Positions 15,111-22,658 of a stretch of 64,000 bases of DNA are shown here, one piece after another; position 1 is the first letter of the stretch; the number at the start of each line of letters is the position of its first letter. Below the pieces are notes generated by a model. The model saw only the letters and a list, made by a program, of their open reading frames with translations, did not search any database and was not told the origin of the DNA. The translations under genes were made by a program, and so were the position numbers. Source of the DNA: Pararobbsia silviterrae (lineage in GTDB: Bacteria > Pseudomonadota > Gammaproteobacteria > Burkholderiales > Burkholderiaceae); assembly GCF_003628125.1 (NCBI RefSeq), contig NZ_RBZU01000012.1:161018-225017 (forward strand), written 5' to 3'.

Positions 15111-15395
15111 CTACTTGGTGTCGGTCGTCTTGCTGGTGGAGTCGAAGAACGCCGTGGCAGATAGCACCATCGATCCGATTTTGTCGACGTGATGATCGCT
15201 GAGCCAGCGCGCGAGTCCCGTTTTCAAGAACGTGTCGTTCCTGTCTTTGGGTGCTGTATCGGCCAACGTTTGATACGCCTGCGTCACCAATGTCCGAGGC
15301 GCTTCGGGCGGAAACAGCTTCGCAAACTTTGTAATGGTGGCGGCGGAGACCGTGTTGTCCGTAGTCGTTGACGTACTCGTCGATGTGATTTTCAC
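15111..15395 (-). CDS. Small hypothetical protein, Thr/Ser-rich N-terminus
   Basis: A 94-aa frame with a GTG start preceded by GGAG. The first 20 residues are mostly Ser and Thr (Lys-Ile-Thr-Ser-Thr-Ser-Thr-Ser). They are followed by a helical region (Ile-Thr-Lys-Phe-Ala-Lys-Leu-Phe-Pro, Leu-Val-Thr-Gln-Ala-Tyr-Gln-Thr-Leu-Ala) and a tail Trp-Leu-Ser-Asp-His-His-Val-Asp-Lys-Ile-Gly. A disordered Ser/Thr-rich N-terminus with a compact remainder recalls secreted or flagellar/type III substrates, and the EF-hand-like protein at 17862 has a similar layout, but I recognise no family. A longer frame to 15422 begins at a less likely ATG. Confidence 0.4.
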   Translation of the reverse strand: MKITSTSTSTTTDNTVSAATITKFAKLFPPEAPRTLVTQAYQTLADTAPKDRNDTFLKTGLARWLSDHHVDKIGSMVLSATAFFDSTSKTTDTK

Positions 15396-15776
15396 GCTGC
15401 GCTCCGAATGGCATCGCCCCATGAAACAGGGGTCGCGATTCAGTGTACGCGTTCAGCGTGACCGGTGTGAATGCTTCTTGGTGGAAAGGGTCTACGCGGG
15501 TGCCGCAGAAGCCCGAGCATCGCATGTTTTTGCACGCGTCTTTGTAAAGTCGGATTCAAGCCGCGCCTGAACAGCGAGCGTGTCCGTGTCGTCATCGCCT
15601 GCGCGTGGAGAGTCTTTGATCGTTAAGCCTGCATGCCGAAAGGTTTCAACGACCTGACTTGTCGCGACGACGTCGGTGGGCTTCCACGTTTCGAGAGGCG
15701 ATGTCGGATCGATTTCTGTCGATCGGATGGTCGGACTGTTGCAGTATTCGAGTGCGATGGTCTCTTGGAGAATTCC
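15396..15776. other. Divergent intergenic region
   Basis: About 380 bp between the small hypothetical gene (minus) and the esterase gene (plus). Open frames enter from both sides but carry no family signal. It should contain the esterase promoter; no operator or hairpin stands out. Confidence 0.35.
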
Positions 15777-17378
15777 ATGTATCCGGCACGATGTGTTGCC
15801 GTGCTCCTGCTAAGCCTACTGTTTGCTAACGTGGCCTGTCCGTCTGAAAGCGCGTCATCGGGTACGGACAACGATCGTGACGCGGCGTTTTCCAAGGCGC
15901 TTGTCCATGCACCGGACGCCGTTTATCAAGGCACCGTCGACTCCGGCTTTTCCGTGTTCAAAGGCATTCCGTACGCGCAGCCGCCGGTCGGCGATCTGCG
16001 ATGGAAGCCTCCGGTTCCGGCCGAAAAAAATACCGCCGTCGTCGACGCGACGCGATACGGACCGGCCAGCGCGCAAAACGCGCTGGCCGGTGACGTGCTC
16101 GACATTGCCGCACCCAAGGATCAAAGCGAGGATTGCCTGCACCTCAACGTCTGGTCTCCCGCGCACGCGGCCAACGCGTCGCTTCCCGTCATGGTCTGGA
16201 TCCATGGCGGTTGGTTTGCGCGCGGGTCTTCCCGGCAATATCCAAGCGGGGTGCTCGCCAAGAAAGGGAACGTCGTCGTCGTCACACTCGACTATCGCCT
16301 CGGGCCATTCGGCTTTCTTGCGCATCCGAGGTTGACCGCCGAATCGCCTGACCACAGCTCCGGTAACGATGGGCTGCGCGATCAGATTGCGGCGCTTCAA
16401 TGGGTGCGGCGCAATATCCAGGCATTCGGCGGCGACCCCGATCGCGTGACGATCTTCGGACAGTCCGCCGGTGGGTATAGCGTCTGCTATTTGCTGGCCT
16501 CGCCGCTGACGAAGGGGCTGTTCCGCGCGGCGATCATGCAGTCGGGGACGTGTGAACTCAGAGGTCCGCAGCCCGCGCGACGCGCGGAGCAATTGGGGAT
16601 CCGGCTATCGAACACGGTTCAATGCGAGGACACGCGAGACGTATTGGCGTGCCTGAGGCAAAAAAGCACCGCGGAGATCCTCGCTGCGCTTCCCAGTTCG
16701 GCGACGCTTCGATCTCCGGTGAACTATCGTCCGAATCAGGACGGGGAGGTGTTGCCCGGCTCGGCACGGCAATTGATCATCGACGGCGCGGGAAAAAACA
16801 TTCCCGTCATGATCGGTTCCACGATCGACGACGCAAGTCGTTTCGTTCCGTCGACGTCGACGCGCGAGGAATGGGCGGACTATGTGAGAAAGCGCTGGCC
16901 GAAGCTGGCCGACACGATTCTTGCGCTTTATCCAGCCGATACCGACGCGGACGCGCATGCGGTGGCCGTGCGTGCGGCCACCGAAATGGTGTTCGGCTGT
17001 TCGGCTTTGGCGACCGCCAAGGCGATCGCCGGCAACGGGACGCCCGTCTATCTTTATCTTTTCACGTATGTGCCGGAGCGCGGCAGGCGCTTGAAGATCG
17101 GCGCATTCCATGCGGCCGAGTTGCCCTACGTTTTCGGGAATCTCAATCAGACGAACAGCCCAGGCTATGGTCCCGATGACGTTCGGCTGTCCGATGCGCT
17201 GATTGCGATCTGGAGCCGCTTCGCGGCGACCGGCGATCCGAATGGACCCGGTCTGCCCGCATGGCCTCGGTATGTGCCGACCGCTGATACGATTCAGGAA
17301 ATCGGACTTGAGCAACAGCACGTAGCGAATCCGGAAGCGCGCGACTGCAGCGCGTTGCAGCGGCTTGGATTGCAGTAG
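15777..17378 (+). CDS. Exported type-B carboxylesterase/lipase
   Basis: A 533-aa alpha/beta hydrolase. The first 24 residues form a signal peptide with a possible lipobox-like Ala-Asn-Val-Ala-Cys, so it is probably periplasmic or lipid-anchored. The oxyanion hole Trp-Ile-His-Gly-Gly lies near residue 145 and nucleophile Ser230 sits in Phe-Gly-Gln-Ser-Ala-Gly-Gly. The acid is likely the Asp in Gly-Ser-Thr-Ile-Asp-Asp-Ala-Ser, where most relatives have Asp-Glu-Gly. The His lies in Phe-His-Ala-Ala-Glu-Leu-Pro-Tyr-Val-Phe-Gly. The ATG at 15777 has GGAG eight bases upstream and starts exactly at the signal peptide. It hydrolyses carboxylic esters; the natural substrate is unknown. The DUF6150-like gene follows on the same strand. 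Confidence 0.9.
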   Translation: MYPARCVAVLLLSLLFANVACPSESASSGTDNDRDAAFSKALVHAPDAVYQGTVDSGFSVFKGIPYAQPPVGDLRWKPPVPAEKNTAVVDATRYGPASAQNALAGDVLDIAAPKDQSEDCLHLNVWSPAHAANASLPVMVWIHGGWFARGSSRQYPSGVLAKKGNVVVVTLDYRLGPFGFLAHPRLTAESPDHSSGNDGLRDQIAALQWVRRNIQAFGGDPDRVTIFGQSAGGYSVCYLLASPLTKGLFRAAIMQSGTCELRGPQPARRAEQLGIRLSNTVQCEDTRDVLACLRQKSTAEILAALPSSATLRSPVNYRPNQDGEVLPGSARQLIIDGAGKNIPVMIGSTIDDASRFVPSTSTREEWADYVRKRWPKLADTILALYPADTDADAHAVAVRAATEMVFGCSALATAKAIAGNGTPVYLYLFTYVPERGRRLKIGAFHAAELPYVFGNLNQTNSPGYGPDDVRLSDALIAIWSRFAATGDPNGPGLPAWPRYVPTADTIQEIGLEQQHVANPEARDCSALQRLGLQ

Positions 17379-17427
17379 CGGTGCTTTATTCCGGCAACAA
17401 TTGAATCTTTCTTTAAGTGAGGCTTGG

Positions 17428-17709
17428 ATGGCGCGCATCTATCAGGCGGCAACCATGAGCGAGGCTCAGTTTCGCGTCACGTTGGTCGACGATGCGGCGC
17501 GGGCGGATCTGCTCGTCTGTCGCGTTTCGAGTGCGGCTGAAGCGCACGGCGACGCCCTGTGGTTCATCACGAGCGACCGGCAATTTCCCGGTACGCCCGT
17601 TTATTTCTGTGACGAACGTCAAGCCGACTTGAAAGTGTGTTTCGTCCACGCGCGCGGCGAAGCGGGTTGGCGTCGCGCGCATCCGATGCAGGGGCGACTG
17701 AGCAGGTAG
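17428..17709 (+). CDS. DUF6150-like small protein
   Basis: A 93-aa protein beginning Met-Ala-Arg-Ile-Tyr-Gln-Ala. It has Ala-Asp-Leu-Leu-Val-Cys-Arg-Val-Ser-Ser, Gly-Asp-Ala-Leu-Trp-Phe-Ile-Thr, a Val-Tyr-Phe-Cys strand, Leu-Lys-Val-Cys-Phe-Val and Gly-Glu-Ala-Gly-Trp. This strand-rich pattern is that of small proteins annotated DUF6150, whose function is unknown. The ATG at 17428 follows a GAGG-containing stretch. It lies 49 bp after the esterase stop and may be co-transcribed. Confidence 0.6.
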   Translation: MARIYQAATMSEAQFRVTLVDDAARADLLVCRVSSAAEAHGDALWFITSDRQFPGTPVYFCDERQADLKVCFVHARGEAGWRRAHPMQGRLSR

Positions 17710-17861
17710 CGCGCCGCACTCGCCGGTGTCATGACTCAGCGTGATTCGGCCGATCGCGGTGCCCATCCCCGGAATTAAAAAATCCAAACCAATCTATTCG
17801 AGCGATCGGCCCGTTCGCGATTCAAGACAATGCAGTCTCCATTCAACGCTCGGAGACTGAA

Positions 17862-18572
17862 GTGACGATCAACGCATTGTTCGGCGTGAACCCCAATCGA
17901 GAAAGTCAAAGTACGGGCGACGCGAAAAGCGGTATCGACGGTTCCACTTTTGCCGCGTCGCTCGCGGCATCGATGCAGGCATCGCAACAAGCGCAAGCCA
18001 CGCAAGCGGACACCTCCACGCAAGCGAACACGTCCCCGTCTTCGGCATCGAATGCTGCGTCGAGCACGGCGTCCGCGACCACCGCATCGAATACCGATAC
18101 GTCGACCGTCGCCTTGGGTGCCGATGCGAAAGGACTGTCCGAACTCGCCGCGGACGGTGTGACGGTGTCGGTCCAGAGTCTTGCCGGGCTGGATTTGCCG
18201 CAGGGATTGAGTCCTTCTTCCGCAACGTATCAGCAGGATCTCCTCAAAGCCTTGAACGCGGCGCCCCATGAATCGAGCGGCGATACGCTGTCGCAGTCGG
18301 CGTTCGTCTCTTTGATCGAGCAATTCGGCGGCACGCAGACGCAAGCCGATCAACTCTTTTCGCAGCTTGGCGGGACGGACTCCGGCACCGTATCGAATGC
18401 ACAGATGCTCGATGCCTTGGGTCAACTTTCGAGCGACCCGTCGAGCACGACGTCCCAGATGTTGCTGAGCTTGATGGACAGCAATCACAACCAGGTCGTG
18501 AGCAGCAGCGAATTCATGCAATTCGAAACGGCGATGGTCGACGCGGAGAACGGTGTCTCGACAGTGGGGTGA
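17862..18572 (+). CDS. EF-hand-like protein with disordered Ser/Thr/Gln-rich N-terminus
   Basis: A 236-aa protein starting at GTG with GGAG about eight bases upstream. Residues 20-85 are low complexity (Ala, Ser, Thr, Gln) and probably disordered. The C-terminal half has a 12-residue EF-hand loop, Asp-Ser-Asn-His-Asn-Gln-Val-Val-Ser-Ser-Ser-Glu, with Asp1, Asn3, Asn5 and Glu12 in place. A degenerate partner loop (Gly-Thr-Asp-Ser-Gly-Thr-Val-Ser) lies about 35 residues earlier. It may bind Ca2+. Similar repeat-poor EF-hand proteins in Burkholderiales are mostly uncharacterised. There is no signal peptide; a type III or flagellar-type N-terminal export signal is possible but unproven. Confidence 0.6.
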   Translation: MTINALFGVNPNRESQSTGDAKSGIDGSTFAASLAASMQASQQAQATQADTSTQANTSPSSASNAASSTASATTASNTDTSTVALGADAKGLSELAADGVTVSVQSLAGLDLPQGLSPSSATYQQDLLKALNAAPHESSGDTLSQSAFVSLIEQFGGTQTQADQLFSQLGGTDSGTVSNAQMLDALGQLSSDPSSTTSQMLLSLMDSNHNQVVSSSEFMQFETAMVDAENGVSTVG

Positions 18573-18597
18573 ACGCCACCCGGGGCGATTCGACGCA

Positions 18598-18622
18598 TGC
18601 CCGATAACGAGGGCATCGGGCA
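18598..18622 (+). terminator. Hairpin after the EF-hand gene (no T-tract)
   Basis: TGCCCGAT (18598-18605) pairs perfectly with ATCGGGCA (18615-18622) around a 9-base loop, 26 bp after the stop at 18572. No T-run follows, so it may be a weak or Rho-assisted terminator. Confidence 0.4.
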
Positions 18623-18667
18623 CGATATACGTCTAGTCGACGCAATCGACACCTTGAGTCGTGGCGT

Positions 18668-18693
18668 GCGAGGGATCGACATCGCTCCCTCGC
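18668..18693 (+). terminator. Probable intrinsic terminator
   Basis: GCGAGGGA (18668-18675) pairs perfectly with TCCCTCGC (18686-18693) around a 10-base loop and is followed by TGTTTCTC. The G/C stem with trailing T-rich bases, 96 bp after the EF-hand gene, fits a terminator for the 15.8-18.6 kb unit. Confidence 0.5.
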
Positions 18694-18749
18694 TGTTTCT
18701 CAAACATCGCCTGCGCTCACCGCAGCCGATCGTCGCATGAAGAGGCAGG

Positions 18750-18775
18750 CCGTGGGTTCATCGCGAGGCCCACGG
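18750..18775. repeat. Third perfect dyad of the cluster
   Basis: CCGTGGG (18750-18756) pairs with CCCACGG (18769-18775) around a 12-base spacer. No T-run follows. It may be part of a terminator cluster or an operator of the downstream adhesin genes. Confidence 0.35.
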
Positions 18776-19103
18776 TCCGGATCGCGCATTGCAGCGTTCA
18801 CTGAATAAACCCTGAAAGATCCGTATCAGGATCGATGACAGTCGCGCCGGGCGAGTCTCGGCAGCGCCGATATGTCGCGCGCGTGAACGGCGCCGTGCGC
18901 GACGAAGGGTTGTGGCGATACCACGCAAAGATTGGATTCATATCCAGGTTTTCGACCCGCTGAATGTGGCCTTACAATCGCGGCTATCCTCGCATGGCAT
19001 CGGGGGCTTGACGCCAAAACAGCGGCGGGCCATGGCGACACGGATTCGATTTCCGAACGCGTGAAGAACGGGGTATTCCCTTATATGGCTCGCGACAATA
19101 AAA

Positions 19104-22100
19104 ATGAATCACATCTATCGCCTGGTCTGGAGTCGCGTCGCTCATAGCTGGGTCGCGGTGCGCGAAAATGCGCGGGGCAGGGGCAAAACGCAAAGTCGTG
19201 GCGGCAAGCGCGTCGTCGAGTTGACCGCCGCTGCGCTCTCGGTTTCCGCGGTGTGCATTCCTTTATCGCCCGCGGCATATGCGGCCAATGCCAGCGATGC
19301 ATCGATTGCCGCGGGCAATGGCAGCGCCAAGATCGCGACGGTCGGGACGACCACGACGATCAATCAATCCAGCGAGCGCGTGGTCATCGACTGGACGAGC
19401 TTGTCGACGGCCGCCAACGAAGCGTTGGTCTTCAATCAGCCGAATGCGTCCGCGGTCGCGCTGAATCGCATCACGGGCTCGAGTCCCAGCACGTTTCTCG
19501 GCAGTCTCTCGGCCAACGGCCAGGTCTATATTCTGAATCCGAACGGCGTGCTGTTCGGCGCCGGCGCGCAAGTCAACGTCGGCGGTCTCGTGGCCTCGAC
19601 GATGCAGATGGACGCGGCGGCGTTCATGAACGGCAGCGGCACATTCACGCAAGCGGCGAGCGCGACGGGCACGGTCGTCAATCAGGGCTCGCTCAACGCC
19701 GCGAGCGGCGGTTATATCGCGCTGCTGGGCAAGACGGTGCGCAATGACGGCACGATCACCGCGCCGCTCGGCACAGCGGCGCTCGGTGCGGGCAGCAGCA
19801 TCACGCTGACGTTCAGCGGCAATAGCCTCGTCCATATGCAGGTCGACCAGAGCGTGTTCAACACGCTCGCGGAAAACGGCGGCCTGATTCAAGCCGACGG
19901 CGGCGTGGTCGTGATGACGGCCGGCGCGGCGGATTCGCTGCTGGCGTCCGTGGTCAACAACACCGGCACGATCGAAGCGCGCACCGTCGAAAATCACGCG
20001 GGGACGATTACCTTGCTCGGCGGCATGCAAGCCGGCACGGTCAACGTCGACGGCACGCTCGACGCGTCCGCGCAGAACGGCGGCAACGGCGGCGCCATCG
20101 AAACGAGCGCCGCCACCGTGAACGTCGCGAACAGCGCCAGCATCGATACGCGCGCGCCGCAAGGTCTCATGGGCTCCTGGCTCATCGATCCGATCGACTT
20201 CACCGTCGCCGCGAGCGGCGGCAACATCACGGGCGCGGCACTGTCGGCCGAGCTCAAGTCGACCAACGTCACGCTCGATACGGTGAATACCACGGGCACC
20301 GCGACGGGCAACATCAATATCGACGACGCGGTCAACTGGAGTTCGAACAGTGTCGATGCGAGCAGCCATACGCTGACGCTGAACGCGGCCAACAACATCA
20401 ATATCAACGCTCCGATTACGTGGGGCGTGAGCGGCACGCCGGGCGACGCGGCCACGACGGGCGCACTCGTGCTGAACGCGGGCGGCGTCATCAATATCGG
20501 CGCGGCAATGAACGCGTATTGGCGCGCGCCGTTGACGATGAATACCGGGCCGACGAGCGCGAGCGTCATCAGCACGGTCAACGTCGATCTTCTGCCGAAT
20601 GCGGGCGGTTTTTCGGGCTCGGTGAACTTCTTTTCCGATGCGGGCACGACCGCGGCCGGCGGAACCGGTTTGCTCACGATCAACGGCAATGCCTATACGG
20701 TGATCTCCGATGTCACGCCGGGTTCAGGCGTCGGTGTGGCGGGCGACACCGGAACCGACAGCCTGCAAGGCATGCAGAACAATTTGAGCGGCTACTATGC
20801 GCTCGGCAGCAATATCGACGCGAGTGCGACAGCGTCATGGAACGGCGGCGCCGGCTTCGCGCCGATCTCGACGTTCACCGGCGTGTTCGACGGGCTTGGG
20901 CATACGATTTCCGGACTCACTGAATTCGACACCCAGCTCGCGGCTAATGTCGGCCTGTTCGGGGACATCATGGCGACCACCGTGTGCAACGTCGGCCTTG
21001 TCGGCGCGAGCGTCGCGGGCAGCGGCTATGTCGGCATACTCGTTGGCTTCAATCATATTGGCACGGTCACGAATAGCTTCGCGACGGGGACGGTGAGCGG
21101 GGGCGTTTCGGTCGGCGGGCTTGTCGGCGCAAACGAAGGCACCACCGCTAACAGCTATGCCGACGCCTATATTCCCTATGGCGCGTCGTTCGCTGGCAAC
21201 TACCACGGCGCCGGCGGATTGGTCGGCAGCAACTTCGGAACTATCGAAAACAGCTATGCGATCGGCGCTGTCAACTCGATTTTCAACGCCGGCGGATTGG
21301 CGGGAAGCAATTGGGGCGGCGCGATTATCGACAGTTATGCGACCGGCACCGTATGGTCCCGCACCGGCGCAGGCGGCGGTCTCGCCGGATATGGCGGCGA
21401 ATCGAGTTCGATCACCCAGAGTTACGCGACAGGCGCCGTTACCGGGGCCGGGGACGCGGGCGGACTCGAAGGAAAAACCTATGGTTCGATCAGCGACAGT
21501 TACGCGACCGGCAGCGTGAGCGTGCTGAACAGCGGCTCCACCAGCGCGATACTGGGTGGTCTGGTCGGCATCGACGGCGGCTCGATCGCGAATAGTTATG
21601 CGACCGGAAACGTCAGCAACGCCACAATCGCCGGAACGGGGACGGCGGGTGAAACCGGCGGCCTCGTCGGCATGAACTACGGCGGCTCGATCACGAACAG
21701 CTACGCGACGGGGGCGGTGACGGGCGCGCGCTATGTCGGCGGGCTCGTGGGGGCCAATTTCGGTCCGTTCAACATCAGCGGCTCGATCCATAACAGCTAC
21801 GAGACCGGTGTCGTCACGGGCACCGATAGCGCCACGACTGGCGGGCTCGTCGGCGCCGTCCTTTCCACGGGTTCCGTCACGGACAGCTTCTACGACAGCG
21901 ATGCGAATCCGACGCTGACCGGCATTGGGGGTAGCGTCGATCTCGGTGGCGTCGTATGGGGTATGAGTACCGCGGCACTGCAGAATTCCGCCAACTTCAC
22001 GAGCGCGACCGGCACGTCGAATCCGACGGACCATAGCGGCAACGGCGATGTGAATCCGGCTTGGGATCTTCCGGGCGCCGGCAATGGCGCGGGCTCGACA

Positions 22101-22646
22101 TGGTTTATGTACAGCGGCTTCACCACGCTTTTGCTGCAGGCCTTTTTGACGCCGTTGACGATCACGGCCAACAACGTCAGCACGCAATATGACGGCACGG
22201 CCTTTTACGGCGGCAACGGCGTCACGTACTCGGTCACACCCGATCTGTCCTTGTTGTCGGGGACGCTGACCTATAGCGGTTCGGCGCAGGGCGCGGTCGG
22301 TCTGGGCGATTACGTGATCTCGGTGAGCGGCCTGTATTCGGCCCAGAACGGCTACATGATCACCTTCGTCGACGGCCGCTTATCGATCGTCAACACGCCG
22401 CCCGCGACGACAGGGGGAACGGGCGGTCTGGTGACGGCATCGAACGATCTTGGACAGGTGGAGGCGTGGGTCCTGTCAAAGCAAAACAGCGGACAAGCGA
22501 GTGCTTCGCGCGGCGTGCCCGATCTCGCGGATGCGGGTACGGCCTCCGACGATGAAGGCGACGTGACGATCAAGCTGGGCAGCAACGGATCGACGCTGCA
22601 TATCGAGCGCGACGCCGGCGGTGAGCAAGCCCATATCCATCCATAA
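19104..22646 (+). CDS. TpsA exoprotein, filamentous-haemagglutinin type with GLUG repeats
   Basis: A 1180-aa two-partner-secretion exoprotein. Residues 1-25 form the extended signal peptide region (Met-Asn-His-Ile-Tyr-Arg-Leu-Val-Trp) of large type V proteins. A classical signal peptide ends near Ala-Tyr-Ala at residue 60. Residues 61-300 are the TPS secretion domain, with Ile-Leu-Asn-Pro-Asn-Gly-Val-Leu-Phe-Gly. Residues 620-930 carry about ten GLUG-like units (Gly-Gly-Leu-Val-Gly ... Asn-Ser-Tyr-Ala-Thr-Gly). Residues 1015-1105 resemble an MBG domain. The protein should be exported by the TpsB encoded 12 bp downstream and form a beta-helix adhesin at the surface. At 1180 aa it is short for FhaB-like adhesins and has no obvious toxin domain at its C-terminus. 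Confidence 0.9.
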   Translation: MNHIYRLVWSRVAHSWVAVRENARGRGKTQSRGGKRVVELTAAALSVSAVCIPLSPAAYAANASDASIAAGNGSAKIATVGTTTTINQSSERVVIDWTSLSTAANEALVFNQPNASAVALNRITGSSPSTFLGSLSANGQVYILNPNGVLFGAGAQVNVGGLVASTMQMDAAAFMNGSGTFTQAASATGTVVNQGSLNAASGGYIALLGKTVRNDGTITAPLGTAALGAGSSITLTFSGNSLVHMQVDQSVFNTLAENGGLIQADGGVVVMTAGAADSLLASVVNNTGTIEARTVENHAGTITLLGGMQAGTVNVDGTLDASAQNGGNGGAIETSAATVNVANSASIDTRAPQGLMGSWLIDPIDFTVAASGGNITGAALSAELKSTNVTLDTVNTTGTATGNINIDDAVNWSSNSVDASSHTLTLNAANNININAPITWGVSGTPGDAATTGALVLNAGGVINIGAAMNAYWRAPLTMNTGPTSASVISTVNVDLLPNAGGFSGSVNFFSDAGTTAAGGTGLLTINGNAYTVISDVTPGSGVGVAGDTGTDSLQGMQNNLSGYYALGSNIDASATASWNGGAGFAPISTFTGVFDGLGHTISGLTEFDTQLAANVGLFGDIMATTVCNVGLVGASVAGSGYVGILVGFNHIGTVTNSFATGTVSGGVSVGGLVGANEGTTANSYADAYIPYGASFAGNYHGAGGLVGSNFGTIENSYAIGAVNSIFNAGGLAGSNWGGAIIDSYATGTVWSRTGAGGGLAGYGGESSSITQSYATGAVTGAGDAGGLEGKTYGSISDSYATGSVSVLNSGSTSAILGGLVGIDGGSIANSYATGNVSNATIAGTGTAGETGGLVGMNYGGSITNSYATGAVTGARYVGGLVGANFGPFNISGSIHNSYETGVVTGTDSATTGGLVGAVLSTGSVTDSFYDSDANPTLTGIGGSVDLGGVVWGMSTAALQNSANFTSATGTSNPTDHSGNGDVNPAWDLPGAGNGAGSTWFMYSGFTTLLLQAFLTPLTITANNVSTQYDGTAFYGGNGVTYSVTPDLSLLSGTLTYSGSAQGAVGLGDYVISVSGLYSAQNGYMITFVDGRLSIVNTPPATTGGTGGLVTASNDLGQVEAWVLSKQNSGQASASRGVPDLADAGTASDDEGDVTIKLGSNGSTLHIERDAGGEQAHIHP

Positions 22647-22658
22647 GAAGAGCTTGAT

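Larger units (their letters stand above)
18573..19103. other. 531-bp region with three hairpins and the tpsA promoter
   Basis: No gene is recognised. The first 200 bp hold three successive perfect dyads (18598-18622, 18668-18693, 18750-18775). The remainder should contain the promoter of the adhesin gene at 19104. Confidence 0.5.

Noticed and set aside
20970..21905. Repeat block in tpsA considered as a CRISPR-like array
   Set aside because: The repeats are in frame, encode GLUG-type protein units and vary in length; spacers are not unique unrelated sequences.
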